DNA of 64,000 bases from Chondrilla cf. caribensis (Eukaryota > Porifera > Demospongiae > Chondrillida > Chondrillidae): the NCBI GenBank assembly GCA_964020155.1, contig OZ026568.1, positions 1,697,820 through 1,761,819 of the forward strand, given 5' to 3'. The notes beneath the pieces were generated by a model that saw only the letters and a list, made by a program, of their open reading frames with translations, did not search any database and had not been told where the DNA came from. Positions 1 to 12,500 of the stretch are shown here, in pieces. The position numbers and the translations under genes are program-made. The number at the start of each line of letters is the position of its first letter. Positions within the stretch are counted from its first letter, which is position 1.

Positions 1-88
1 ATCCTCACAAATTGTTTAGGGACTAAACAATCAGTTGGACAGTAAAATGTATAAGACCAACCATGACAGTTGGAACATTGGTGCTGGA

Positions 89-702
89 TTAACAAGCTGT
101 ACATTTTCCCAATATGTACGTAACTCCCTCTGGAGAATCCAGTGTAAAGATGTGGTATATGTACCCTGCATCACGAAATATACAATTTAACGAACACTTT
201 ATGTTTTCACCTTCAATAGATATCCCCGCTGTTCTTCGTTGCAATGTATATTGGTTGAGACCAACAACAGTGGGGAAAGTAGGCAAATTTCTGGTGTAAT
301 ACTCTGTCAAGTCACCACTTATCGCTGAGTTGTCAGCATTGCCAGACCCCAATAGGATGAATGGCTGTGTGTTTGTTACAATGTACACTCCCAAAATGCT
401 ATCTGGCTGAAATGACAGTCCTAGATTGTCAAAAGTGACCACAGGCTGTTCACAACCATTTGGTAGGGTGGCATTGACTGACTGAGCTAACATGTACTGG
501 TCCTGTGCCACCTTTCTCCAGATCTGTATGAGTATGAAATGCAATGATGGTCGACCTCTAGAGCAAGAGGCAATTATGCTACAGCTGGTGATGGTGCCAC
601 ATCCAGAAAATGTGGCTTGTGGTATCAGTACATGTGTTGATGATTGTTCAAAACCATTTGCAATCAGATCCTCTAGGTTTGGATATCGGATAGAAGAACA
701 AT
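89..702 (-). CDS. Exon of a secreted/receptor ectodomain protein, paralogous to the kinase ectodomain at 22.6-23.2 kb
   Basis: On the minus strand an acceptor (TTTCCATGCAG) precedes base 702 and opens a phase-1 exon. The reading frame stays open to a stop at 89-91, and a possible phase-1 donor (GAAG then GTGAAA) lies at 211/210. The encoded segment begins CSSIRYPNLEDLIANG and contains THVLIP, FSGCG, IQIWRK and DSILGVYIVT. It matches, in the same order, CGYVF, THVLFQ, FCDSGEI, LQILQW and GNVFGLYV of the receptor kinase ectodomain exon (22642-23193), which also starts in phase 1 and ends in phase 1. I read both as one cysteine-containing beta-rich module common in sponge surface proteins, but I cannot name a Pfam family. 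The upstream signal-peptide exon was not found with confidence. If the donor at 211 is used, the rest of the gene lies left of the window; if not, the protein ends here as a soluble form. Confidence 0.65.
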
Positions 703-820
703 CTGCATGGAAACACAATATTTATGTGAGTCAAACCCTCTATTTGATCAATTTAAAGTAGAAAATCGCAGATAGTAGGGGAAAAACTTTCAACATCCTT
801 ATTGATACCTTTTCAGGGGA

Positions 821-1003
821 ACCTCTTCAATACGACATCTAAATTAAGGAAACCTTTTAAAATAGGAACACTGTTTGGTGTACCACTTGTTCTGTGTAGA
901 CAGGTTCCACTGTACATGAGGTCCCATAGGTGACCACATTACTAGACAGTTTCCACTGTAAATGAGGTCCCATAGGTGACCACATTAGACAGGTTCCACT
1001 GTG
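821..1003. repeat. Degenerate CAGT-type miniature transposon with internal tandem repeat
   Basis: The stretch carries pieces of the family-A miniature element seen elsewhere in the window (GGAACCTCT near 826, GGTTCCACTGT near 903). Between 899 and 1002 a unit of about 45 bases (GACAGGTTCCACTGT, then a block containing GAGGTCCCATAGGTGACC) occurs twice, followed by a third GACAGGTTCCACTGT. It looks like slippage or nested insertion at one terminus. Confidence 0.6.
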
Positions 1004-1273
1004 CTGAATCAATAGTTCCCGGTTAGTACTAGCATAGATACAGTGTTTTACTGCTATCCCCTGTGTGTATCATATAACCCGAATCAAGAGAAAGAACAAG
1101 TCTACCAGGTGAAATAACAGGCAAGGCCACCGCAACTTCTTATAATTCTTGAGGAACAGACCCATTTGCTCATTGACGTATGTACGTATGTGCTGGCAGG
1201 TAGTACTATAATACGGATAAGTTCGCCGAAACTAGATTACGATGGGTAAATCGAGTATTTCGCTCTTTTCGCC

Positions 1274-1663
1274 GTGTACCGGACTACGAAAAGCGGTGAT
1301 TTGTTCAGGGTCGATGATTACCACGTAAGGGAAGCGACGCATAAAAACAAACAAACTTTAATCTCTGTTTGCTACAATGTTAATAGCATGTGCCCCGAAG
1401 CGTATACGCTAAGATGTGGTCTGACTAGCGAAGATACTCTTAGAATCTCTCCTGGATCCTACACCCGTAGACAGATGGCGAACATGATATGGGATCGTGT
1501 TCTCGGGGACCCGATATGTGTGCGGGGAGACTCTCAAAATAACCCTGTTCACATTAACAACTCACGCACCTTGACTTACAGCAAACCAAAAGCAATAACA
1601 AATCACTGCTACGATGAGCATGATGTCGGTATCTTTTGTCTTCCTAATCACATAACAGAATAA
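1274..1663 (+). other. Unrecognised open frame in a CpG-rich stretch
   Basis: A plus-strand frame stays open for about 135 codons (from 1250 to a stop at 1661-1663) in a segment denser in CpG than its surroundings. I do not recognise the product, no ATG opens it, and no convincing acceptor lies just upstream. The CpG density could equally mark the promoter of the minus-strand gene to its left. Low confidence that it is coding. Confidence 0.2.
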
Positions 1664-2600
1664 CCCCAAGGTGTTCGAGTGTCTATACCTGAACCATGGA
1701 TCGTATACAACAAAGTAGTCACGTGGTCTGTCACGTGTTAGTCACTTTGACCATGGATAATTTATTCATACGCAGAGGGAAAGTCTGATTAATTTTACAT
1801 GATTTGACCACACACCCGAGCCGTAATGAGTAATTCCTTTGTGTAGGACAAAAACAGACACCACGCACGTATACGTATCAGTCACATAAAACTTATACAT
1901 ACTGCATACATGGAGCCACACACAGTCACACTATAACTGTTTATAGAAGGAAACACAGGTCCTTAAGTGTCAATTTCAGAATCCAACACATAGGATTTTA
2001 TTAACACATGACGGTTTAGCAGTTTGGAGAATTCAAATTCGTTGTGGTGTCCTGTTGAAACAAACTGATATATTGCAAATTAGAAGCAGAAAAACATGTG
2101 AATGATAAATATTGATAAACTAGGCTCTGGAAAATCCATGAAAAATTGTACAGGGGAATATAGATAGCTGCCATGGATTGGCTTTTAAATCAACTGTGCA
2201 GGTTTCTGGATAAACTGGGTATACCTAGTGTCATATTTACCCCATTCTATCCCTTTGTGGAATAATGGGTATTCTACGGTGATATGTGTATGGTACATTT
2301 CGCATGCAATCACATACAACACAAACGACTTGAACCTAATATGTACAGGAATAAAACAACATTATATAATTATGTGGTCTTTTTGCATGAGAGTCAAATT
2401 CAGAGTCAGAATGAGAGTCAGGGGTTTTCTGAGGTTCCATCAGTCCCTGCTGCGTGGCATTATTTGGAAGCAGCTATTCTAAATCCTAGCTATACCAGTC
2501 TGATTCCAATGTAATATATAATCACAAATCAAATTAAAAAGTAAGATCGATATTCGTCTACCCACTAGATGTTTTACAATTTTGCAACTCCGATATCCAA
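1664..2600. other. Intergenic stretch, nothing recognised
   Basis: AT-rich sequence with no open frame of interest and no RNA gene or clear repeat boundary. The short overlapping plus-strand frames around 2230-2510 look like chance openings. Confidence 0.5.
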
Positions 2601-4016
2601 TATTGCCACTCTGATATCAATAATACTGAAGGATGTCGTTTTAGCGACCACATAAATTTTGTTCTAGAGAATGTGTAAAACAATTAGAGGTTGAACATCT
2701 GACACATAATGTCAACACAGTGAAAATTAAGTGCAAGGATTGGTGGATAATAGAATTTAGCATTATCTGGGTGCTTGACAATGTATCCTAGCATAAATAG
2801 TTCCTCCTCCAGAGGCTAGCTAATTATATCAGGGATTGCCTAGGGAACCATCACCTACACTTATTACTCTCTAATTTCTCAAATAGTGTTACTGCAAGTT
2901 TATTATTATAATTTCTATATGAGCACACATGTGTGTGATCTCAATGTGCAGGTACAGCATGATGCTGGACTAGGCTGATTACTGGAGCATAAATTTACCT
3001 ATCACGCATGACCAGCAGGAACTAGTTCATAAAACTCCAATACAACCTCTCTAAGCTTTAACACTTGGGAATAGGTAAAATGTTCAGATTGATGAGATTT
3101 TTGCACAATATTGACAAACAGGATTAATCCATGTGTATACCTTCAGGATTCACTTAATGCACATCATCAATTATTGGTTACATCATTATCGATCAAATGT
3201 CACTTCGATTCCATAAAGTTGATGACACGCATGAACCAATAATAGCACTTCTGCAATTAAAACACACACATGCATGCATATATTTTAATATTTTACATTA
3301 GCGCATAATACACACCGGTACACAAGAAGACAAAATAGGCATACACTTACAGTCACACAGCACTGACTAAACCGACCATACACATATACATAGACAAATA
3401 CATTCTAGAATACACAAAACCCTATACTGACATGACTAAAAACATTAATAATATGTACATACAAACATAATATTGAGTCACATTAGATTGTGCAATTCTA
3501 AATTAATATACATATCACATGTACTTTTGAACTACATTGTTTGAGTGATGATTATAATTTTAAGGAAAGCCCTGCTGGAGGACACAAGTGATGATGCCTC
3601 AAAATTGATTAGGCCAAGGTAACTGTTACAAAGAAACGAAATAATATGTTCACTTGTTTATGTAACCAAGCTACTGCACTCACCAACCTTCGATCTGTGG
3701 ATCAGAAATGGACACAGTCATAAAAATAATATTATTAATATTATTGATAATTATTATGTATCTGATGCAATCCTTCCCTAACGCAGATCAAAGGTAAGTG
3801 TGGTAGCTTAATTGATTACAAAACCTATCTGCAGCTATATAGCTAAATAAAAAATACAGTTTCATTAACGTCAATTACATTGTGGATACAATTTTGTAGT
3901 TGATTAATATCGCTTCTTTTATAAATACATCAAGTAATCTCCAAGAATTGCATGGCTTAATGATTGTAACAATTATTATATAATTAGCAACTTTGCTTTC
4001 TGTTCATTCCCTGTAG

Positions 4017-4505
4017 GTTTATGTTGGTGAACTGTCCTCAACAAAGTACCGTGCTACTCTGATGGCAATAGGTTATGTTCCGCATGCAATTGGAGTGATC
4101 ATGTCTTATCTTTTTGGTGCTTTCTTCCCATATTGGGTCTGTGCATTTATCTACGGTGGGATTACTGTGGCTCTTATCCCGTTAATAGTTGGTGTTACTG
4201 AATTATCATCTCTCATGCAACCATTATATTGTCAAGAATGCTGAAAGAATGCTGACAAACTTGAAAATTCGAAAAGATAAACTCGTTCAAGAATTCAAAC
4301 TTGGTCCTTTTTTCAGATTCAGATCGCCTTAATAGCTGTATTGATGACAATTATGATTCCCACCCTGGTTCCTGAGACTAAGGGGAAGGTAATGGAATGT
4401 AAACAGGGTGACACATTCACTCCAAAGCAAAATTGGGTGGAATTATTCCAGACAATTAAGGAACGTTGTAAGCATTCAGTGCAGAAACTACTATCAAAAT
4501 TAAAT
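4017..4505 (+). pseudogene. SLC2-type sugar transporter pseudogene (exon 2 only, internally deleted)
   Basis: After a preserved acceptor (CCCTGTAG) the frame reads VYVGELSSTKYRATLMAIGY and AFFPYWVCAFIYGG, near-identical to exon 2 of the intact genes at 35262 and 40337. It frameshifts near 4200 (TELSSLMQPL instead of TEPRNRNIV). It then jumps from the segment ending LGPFF directly to the last helix (IMIPTLVPETKGK), so about 630 bases including roughly five membrane segments are gone. Exon 1 is absent and the original stop is lost (LLSK runs on). It cannot encode a functional carrier. The high residual identity indicates a fairly recent or gene-converted copy. Confidence 0.92.
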
Positions 4506-4624
4506 CTTTTAATTCATTATCACAATATAATCACTGCACTATCTATGCAATATTTTACATTATTATTACAATGTAACATTTTTATTAGACCAAGGGATAG
4601 TTGTTAGTATTATTGAATTTCATT

Positions 4625-4801
4625 ACAGTAGAACCTCTCTATTACAGACACTTTGGGACCTTGATTTTAGTCCTTATTACAGAGGTGTTCTCAATTCAGA
4701 GGTCATTTAGTACACCATAGTACTACACTGAGACACAGAATGGTGTCCTTATTATAGAGGTTTCTGCTATTCAGAGGTGTGTAATAGAGAGGTTCCACTG
4801 T
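4625..4801. mobile_element. Family-A miniature inverted-repeat transposon (CAGT termini)
   Basis: About 177 bases with terminal inverted repeats: ACAGTAGAACCTCTCTATTA on the left, mirrored by a copy ending GAGAGGTTCCACTGT on the right. The interior contains a second, inner pair around TCCTTATTA. Other copies are at 13763-13967, 16521-16697, 25213-25387 and 36498-36678. CAGT-ended termini are typical of pogo/Tigger-like DNA transposons; the assignment is by that resemblance only. Confidence 0.85.
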
Positions 4802-5009
4802 ATAATACGTACATTACCACTCCATGTATTGAAATTGATTATAACAACTATCATTAAATATTGAAGTTAATTCACTTAAGTAGTTGAAATAATGTAATGA
4901 ATAGACTAGGTATTATTACATTGTTGGTGGATATATTTTGTGCATCAATTGAATACAAGGAACATTTGGTAATTTGAATTTAAATCTGCCGTGGAAAGTG
5001 TATACGAGG

Positions 5010-5960
5010 AATTATTATCTGAGGGAACTATAACTAGTCATTGATTAAACTATCTGACTATGCCAACAAAACTCTACAATCCCTACAACAGAATAGTATC
5101 AAATTCGGTATCACTGATATCACTATATATATCCATATGAAACTATTCAGTACACTTGTTAAACCAATCTTGCTGTTTAATACAGAGATATAGGGCCTAC
5201 ATAATGTCAAATGTCTCAAACAAAACTTTCTGAAATTCTAGAAGTTCTCGTTAAAAATATCTCAAACATGCAGCAGTACAGCTATTTACTGTGAATTAGG
5301 GTTACTACCGATTTCTTATGACATAAATAATTTAGCAGTAGCAAAATACTATGAGTGAACAAGAAACCCAATGAACTCCAGTTTACGTAATGATGCTCTG
5401 AACCTATCCACAAAGTTTGCACATGAAGATTTACATTCATGGCATTACTTTTATCAAATCACATAAAAACACTAGGATTCAACATTACATTGAACCAACC
5501 AACCAGGAACCAGATGAAGGAACGATCACAATTAGAACAACATCTACAGAACATAAGTTACCAAATAAATAATCCTCAAGGCATCTCTGGTAAGGGTGAA
5601 ATTAAACTTAGATACTATTGAATGCTAAAGCAACCTCACCACAAGATGGAAAAATCTCTAACTGTTATCAAGAATCCTATGCTCAGGCAAACAAAGACTA
5701 TAGATTGAGAATATGTAACCATACCCTCTTAATTGAAAGTGGTCACCACACTCATTCTCCAACTCCCCCAAAGAGAGAGACATTGTACACCATGCAACCT
5801 TGAAGATGTTGAGGACAAGCCTCACTTTCCAATCACATGCCCAAGATTTTCACTTGAGACATGATATATGCTTGCTACAGCAAATGCAACCAACTCCAGA
5901 ACCTGTTTTAAGTACCTAGTATATTATCATCGACAGATAAATCTATTTTACATATTAACC
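5010..5960 (+). mobile_element. Decayed LINE fragment (C-terminal part of the reverse-transcriptase ORF)
   Basis: Across three frames the plus strand reads like the tail of a jockey/CR1-type LINE polyprotein. KPILLFNTEIWG is near 5163, ELGLLPIS near 5293, then NDALNLSTKFAHEDLHSW, RICNHTLLIESGHHTH near 5710, and EDVEDKPHFPITCPRF near 5800. The last two match the usual sequence of a basic H..IE.GRH segment followed by a Cys/His-type ED..HF...CP segment. Several stops and frameshifts show the copy is dead. No 5' part, target-site duplication or poly-A tail was found. Confidence 0.72.
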
Positions 5961-7560
5961 AATAAAAACTTGATTTGGCATTCAGCAAAGTACATATATG
6001 ATGCTATGAAACTTAGATCTGCATTGTTGTCACCTCCTGTTTAGTCGCTATTAATTTAAACCTACAATTATTTATAATTCAATAATTTCCATTAATTGGA
6101 AAAATTCTGAGGTCTAAGGGCCATTTTAGCTTATAAAGACTAGCAATGATTATTATTAGTAATGATAAAATAACAATGACAAAGTAAAATGGTGTTCAAA
6201 GGTTTGGAAGATAGAAAATTAACCATACCTACTAGCTACTAATATACAATATGTTACTTAGTAACTATATACTTAATAGTCTACGACTGCTGTAACGGTG
6301 TTCACTAGTACTGCTTCTATTTCCTCATGGCATCAGTTATCTACTGAGTCTTTGTTGGGTGGTTATTATCGAGGTTTTTGTGGAAGTTGAATGTAGGCTT
6401 GGTAGCTCAGTTGACTTCTTTTGCATACCAAATATCTGTACCATAATGCTATGGATGCCCCTCTGTGACCTGCTTTAAACAAAATTTGCCTATTTGTACC
6501 CAATGTTATATTCTGATGAACTGGGATTGCATGAAAATCTGTAATTATACCTAGCCAATGCTTCAGCAACGTCTTAAAATTATTGTGGACATGCACATAC
6601 AACATGCCTAATATCATAGGAAAGGAAAAAAAATCAATAATAATTTGACTATGATATTTAATTAATCTAATCTGTTTCTGTTCATGTTAAATCCTTGTCT
6701 TCTTCAGTTTTTTTACAGTATTGGTTAGATAATATTATGAATTCCTTGGATCATGACAAGGTCTGGATGTGTGGATGTGACAGCATAAGAAGGTGAGATT
6801 GTGCTGGGGAGTTTATTGGTATTGCTCCGTGACCTGGAAGATCCATCAAAAATGGTGCTGCTAGGCAGATACAATTGCAAAATCTTTGCAATGTGAGTTG
6901 AAGATACTAAGTTGTGCATAAGGTATAGTGATCTTTGACAAGACAGTTGCCCAACTATTGAAAACCTGAATGACAGTGCAGGCCAGAGTGTTTTCCACAG
7001 ATGGTGCAGAATGGATCTTATATCTAGACTAATTAGATCTGGATCTCCATCATTATAGGTTTGCAGGAGAAGGTATTTACACCTGCTCAAATTACAGAAG
7101 TTGTCCTGCTGAGAAACCAAACACTATTTGCAATTAACCACACTGAGTCTCAGTGAGTCATAATCATTATTTCCTTCCCGGGCTGTAATCTGTAGGCTAG
7201 GAATATCGATTGGACTGTTATAGGGATTCCAGTGGTTGCATGGTTGACGGTTGTTCAAGTGGGCCGTCTTCATGTTTCTACTCATTGACAAGTTGCTTTT
7301 CAGAGTGTGGAACAATCGAAGGGCTTCTGTGGACGCCGATACATTCTCGGTACATCGATGGGGAATGTACACATGGCTTGTGCGAAATTTGGTCCGTCAT
7401 GAAAGGGTCGAATAACTTATTCGGATTTCCTCTGAGTCAAAGTCTTATCTACGTCTACCTTTAAAAGTAGAACAGGAATGCCTATTACTTCTGATGTTTA
7501 CCGGGGTAGACGTTTTACAACTTTTGACCTATGTTTTAGCACCTGCCTGGTACTAGACCT
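5961..7560. other. Intergenic; no gene recognised
   Basis: Two adjoining minus-strand open frames (7372-7124 and 7120-6725) total about 210 codons. They might be the start of a LINE endonuclease ORF (SLRLSVVNCK resembles the N-terminal strand of such domains), but the rest does not match and I do not claim it. A tRNA A-box-like TAGCTCAGTTG near 6401 has no matching B box. No other structure was found. Confidence 0.4.
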
Positions 7561-8269
7561 CCTGTTAAGATAATTTGAACTTCAACGTGATCGAACTGTC
7601 CGCGCTCGCGCTCGCTGTTACCCTGAATTTTTCCTCGGATCCTCCGTTTTTGGTACACCCGCTCGATATCGGACACTAACGAAAATGCTTGCTACAAAGC
7701 GACAAAGTGGAAATTTTAGGCAATTTTTACAGTTTGGTGACGTAAAGAGGAAGAAGAGCTACAAAACGGTGCTTTTCGCAAGTCCGTAGCCTCAGTGTTC
7801 ACGAAGAAAGGAGTTGTCCGGAAATAGATCATGATAAGTTACACTCGATACACTTCCGGTATTTCCGTCGTCATGTCTGACTAGACTTTCTTTCCATCTA
7901 TTATCGTACCAGAGGTTACTAAGATTCACTTGTATTTGGTTGTTACAATCGACTTGGAGGAAGGAAGGGATATATCAGGTAATTAGATGCACTGTCATTA
8001 AAAGTTTGTGATTGTACGGTGTACATAAAAGCTATGACGTTTATACGTCGGTCACGCAGCGGTGAATAGGAGAGGTCCATATGAATTCCTTTTTACTGGA
8101 GAGTCCACCAGCTCTGAGGACTAGTATTGCCCGCTAAATGCAACAGTCACTATGCTTATAGTACATCGGAGGAGGTGTACTTTTTCATTTAATGATACGT
8201 ACGTCAGGGGTGCCCGCAGGAAGTTCGCAGTTGGTACGCACACTGTCACAAACATTGCGCAATCACAAA
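7560..8269 (+). promoter_or_regulatory. CpG-rich 5' region of AGAT-1
   Basis: CpG dinucleotides become frequent (for example CCGCGCTCGCGCTCGCTG near 7596) and stay so until about 8350, then vanish as intron sequence begins. In this window such islands coincide with gene starts, and the candidate first exon of AGAT-1 begins at 8270. A short frame at 7685 starting MLATKRQSGNFRQF may be an unrelated captured N-terminus. No TATA box or defined element was identified. Confidence 0.5.
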
Positions 8270-8324
8270 ATGGCTACTCTAGTACCGTATTCGAGGTTTC
8301 CAAGAACTCAGTGCTGGACCACTA
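8270..8324 (+). CDS. Candidate first exon of AGAT-1 (mitochondrial targeting peptide)
   Basis: The ATG at 8270 opens MATLVPYSRFPRTQCWTT, rich in Arg/Ser/Thr and without acidic residues, like a mitochondrial presequence. A possible donor (ACTA then GTAGTG) at 8325 ends the exon in phase 1, which matches an acceptor at 9511-9512 leading into TGTCCTGTGAAT (CPVN). Animal AGAT is a mitochondrial intermembrane-space enzyme with a cleaved N-terminus, so such an exon is expected. The donor is weak and the pairing is inferred; an alternative donor is 3 bases further on (exon end 8327). Confidence 0.4.
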
Positions 8325-9508
8325 GTAGTGATCGATTCAGGACAAATTGTTAGTTTTCGACTACTGCAATATTCAATAACAAAAATATCATGGCTAAAGA
8401 TGGATTTGACTTAAATAAGGCTTGTCCTGTTATGTTGTAATGTACTCGCAGAGTGAGAAAGTGTGTGGGAGATAATAGTTGTATACTTATGTAACAATGC
8501 AGAATATATATACAGTATGAGCATTCCTGAAATATATATGTTTGGGCTCCAGGATGGACACATATTCAGCCATATCATACACGCTACAACCAACACCTTG
8601 AATTGTTCATGATATTTCAGTTCAAAAGCAGCATGTTTTGCACTGAAATTATAATATACTGACATCCAACTAACCACCATCTTTATCAGTACTGATTGAA
8701 TCATGACATCAGAACATTTGGTTACAGTATCTTTCAAATTAATACTGTTATCCTTTGCTTGGGAAAATCTTATTCAATGCATCTGGTCCACAAGGCAATG
8801 ACATACGTATGTAGAACACGATTGATACTAAAATTCGAGTCCTTAACCAGTAGTTTGTGACTCAATATAATATGGGGTTAACATGATCATACACTGAATG
8901 TGTAATGACATCCAAAAATGGTACATGCATGGGGACAACCCATCACAGTGTTAAGTTTTCATGCGCTTGTTCTTTGCAACATGGCATCCAGGTTTGGTGA
9001 CTATCCACCAGTAATATCCATGGTAGGTATCTAACCCGCCATTTGCAATTGGACACATTATGTTTAATATATAATATGTAAAACATTCAGATTACTGTTG
9101 ACAATACCACTACTGTTAATTTATCAACTTTATTGATTATGGACCTCCCACTAGTGTAAACCATAATATGCATGCAGTATTTGCGATTCCAACTACATGT
9201 CTGTTACAATAAATTAGAACATAAATTATAGCCACATTGACATGTCTACCACCTTCATATCGGAATCCTTCATATGCCTCAATATGCAGTGGATTCCATA
9301 AGACATGTTTCAACGGCAAATAGGACGTCTGGTTAGGAGTACTTTCAATCTCCTTGGACAATCATCCCATGTCAAGTTAGTTATTAGTTTTTGCTAATGT
9401 TTGTCATCAATAATAATACTCTACCAAATACAATCACAATTACATGCATGCATATTATATTAAAGATGTAGATTTGATTCTTTCTCAACTGGGGCTACAT
9501 GGACCCAG

Positions 9509-12500
9509 TCAGAGTGTCCTGTGAATTCTTGGAATGAGTGGGATCCTTTGGAAGAGGTTATAGTGGGAATCCCAGATGGAGCAACCATTCCAAAGTTAAC
9601 CAGAGAGGTTGAGGTAAATGATTTTATTAATGAAAGACTGTGATGATAATGTTATAGGTGTAGCCTTGTGTCACGTACAGTTTACGTCCTTTTTGACTAA
9701 TGTCAATGATCCATAGATGTTTTTATATTGTGACAGTTATTATATTGGGTTCCGGCAAGATTGATAACAGTATAAAATAATAATAATAATAATAGCTAGG
9801 AAAGATCATGATAGGTAGTGGTAGGGGTGACATATTAGTAGCTTAACTAGATTGAGTCAACATATTCATTCCATGTATATTTTTCAAAAACAAGCAATTC
9901 AACAAAAGTATTAAATTCACATGGGATGTGGAATCTGATTGATACAAAACAGGTTATTGTTTATAGCATTTGGAATCCAGTCAATTCTTACTTGATCACA
10001 GTGCTTCCCTAAGTAAAAGCTGTTTTGAGGCACAAACTATCAAAGTATCTGACATTCGACCTAAAAGGGTCATTTCATAGTTTCAAAGTGTATGAATCAA
10101 GAACTTGGGATATTAAGTGGAAGGTATATGAAATAACAAATTATGCAATTGTTATAATTATTGTTTAATATATTATATTATATAATACCATATTAATATG
10201 CAATTTCTCATCCAGGCTGTAAAATACGGAAGCATTCACTGGGAACTCTTTAAGCACAATGCAGGGAAATCATTTCCTGAAGAAATTATAAAGAAAGCAA
10301 GAGTGGAGATGGATGAAGTGTGTAACGTACTAGAGCAAGAAGGAATAATTGTACGTCGCCCGGAACCTATGGACTTCAGCAAGGAATTTGTCACTCCTGA
10401 TTACAGATCTACAGGTACAGGTGTACTGTGAGGGTAATAGGTCTCGGTTACGAACATCACCCGATCTAACCTAGCTACCAATCTGATTTAAGAGTTTGGG
10501 AAGATGTCATAATTATACAACTCTATATACCCAAAACACGTTTTTGTGGGATGAAAATTTGCAAATCTGTATTCCTAGACACGAAAACATGGTTACTAAT
10601 TGAAAACCTGACACTGTAAACATTTAATTTGGAATTGTAAGACTGACATCAGATCATTCTTAACATGGAATTTCATATACTTTGGTGCAGCCCTTAACTT
10701 GTATGCAGAAACTACAATAATAATAATAACTAATTAGTATGTAACTATTAGTCAGTTATGCTTTTATTAAATTTAATCATATCAAGCACTCATAAGATTA
10801 TATACATACAAAATAATATATTGGCCACTTTATAATAATATAGAATCTGCAAACACCAAAGTACAACTATTGATGTGTATAATATGGTCAATGTAGGCCT
10901 ATTTGGAGCTTTCCCAAGGGACATTTGGATGGTGATTGGCAATGAGATCATTGAAGCACCAATGGGATGGCGATCTCGATTCTTTGAATACAGATCGTAC
11001 AGGAAGTTATTGTTGGAATACTTCAGGAAAGGAGCCATTGTCACCACGGCACCCAAACCACTTATGACAGAGGAGTTGTTCGACAAAGTAAGCCTTGTGC
11101 ATTATTTGAACTCACTACTAATAGGAGTCCAATCAAAACAAATAGTTATGTACATACTAACTCTTATGTATCATTAAACATCACATGCATATAATATTAT
11201 GTCATTGTACAATCATAATCCTAAGGATTCTGAAGTTAAGTAGGTTAGTTGAAGAGGACATGTTATTCTAAATGGATGATCTCGTAATTATGACTGACAG
11301 TCTTTTTCATCCAATGAGACCCATGATACAATACAACGAATTTAAATGTGGAATCGATCATTTTTGTCACTACACTTCACATCTAGTACAACGAAATAAG
11401 TTAATTCTTGCAGTCAGTTCTTCGAGACTTGCTATGTTTGCTATGCCAGAAAGTTTATAACTTTCAATCGGAAGTAATGTAAATTTTATTTTTATCAGCC
11501 TTAGTTTCCAAATTACAGTGTCTTTAATCAATCCAATCTGGAGTGTTTTTCACTAGAATGCAGCAGCAGAAAAAGATTACTTTGAATCCTCATTTTCAAC
11601 ACAATACCTCATGTATACTAAATGTGTGACTTAATAGGTATATGTCACATACATTTGCTTTACATTTGAGAATTTTGGTACTGTATAATAGTTAATTACA
11701 TACATTTGGTTACGTACAGTAATAGCACATACCTCATGTTACCATAGGATTATCCAATTTATGATATTGAAAAAAGGAAGGAATTAGCAAGACAAGGGAA
11801 ATACATCACTACAGAACAGGAAATCTGTTTTGATGCAGCTGACTTCATGCGAGCTGGCAGGGATGTCTTTGTGCAGAGAAGTCATGTAAGATTAATATGC
11901 TTAGATATTGAGTACATGTATCAGGACTCAGACATTACGACATTGATAATGCTCAAGACCTATTAATCTTTTAAAACTAATTCAAAGATACACATAACCA
12001 ATTGCAACATTATAAGATTGAGTGACATCAGTAATTAGTGACCATACTTATCCATGAAGAAGGGTCTGTCGACTTTGAATTTTTAGAATATATACTTTAA
12101 CCAATTGCAATGTATTAGTGATGTTGGGATATGGTAAAAACAGCATGCCTGGACCTGCTTTTGTTCTTACAGTCATAAGCATTTTCACTTAATGTATTGT
12201 TGGCTGAGCCTCATTCCTGTGAGAGGAAAATAGTTACAGGTTTCCTTGATCAGGTGTTTCCAAGTTCATGCACTATCATGGCTAAAGTCATACAGATTGC
12301 TAATAATGTTGTATAATTGTGGCTGAGGTTTCATTTGTGTAAAATTGCAGTTTTATACATTTGACAATTCGCACAGTATGTACTTAATATTATACAGGGT
12401 GTATGTTGAAGTGTCCATATATATACGTACTTTACTCCATTAATAATAATTTCAACAATTTGAAACTGCTGCAGGTGACAAATCAGATGGGCATAGAGTG

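Larger units (their letters stand above)
2600..4990 (+). repeat. Third, degenerate copy of the SLC2-locus duplication
   Basis: Flanking sequence here matches the two intact transporter loci. 2640-3540 parallels 31840-32900 and 37260-38000, including the block with GCATGATGC and AGGCTGAT. 3540-4016 parallels the intron before transporter exon 2 (34880-35261), and 4800-4990 parallels 41580-41770. The region that should carry exon 1 is missing between about 3540 and 3560. This is an old, decayed copy sitting upstream of AGAT-1, just as an intact copy sits beside AGAT-2. Confidence 0.75.

Noticed and set aside
1070..1165. Signal-peptide-like minus-strand frame MGLFLKNYKKLRWPCLLFHL, possibly the first exon of the gene at 211-702
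   Set aside because: Its only plausible donor (CGG/GTTATA) ends in phase 0, but the 702 exon needs phase 1, so the two cannot be joined.
6396..6470. tRNA-like A box (GGTAGCTCAGTTGA)
   Set aside because: No B box (GGTTCGANNCC) at the right distance and no cloverleaf; at most a very old SINE trace.
6725..7372. Minus-strand frames of 131 and 82 codons
   Set aside because: Weak resemblance to a LINE endonuclease start (SVVNCK) does not extend, codon use is unremarkable, and no splice sites fit.
7685..7790. MLATKRQSGNFRQFLQFGDV frame resembling transposase N-termini
   Set aside because: Only 34 codons, ends in a stop and has no continuation; lies in a CpG-rich promoter where open frames are common.
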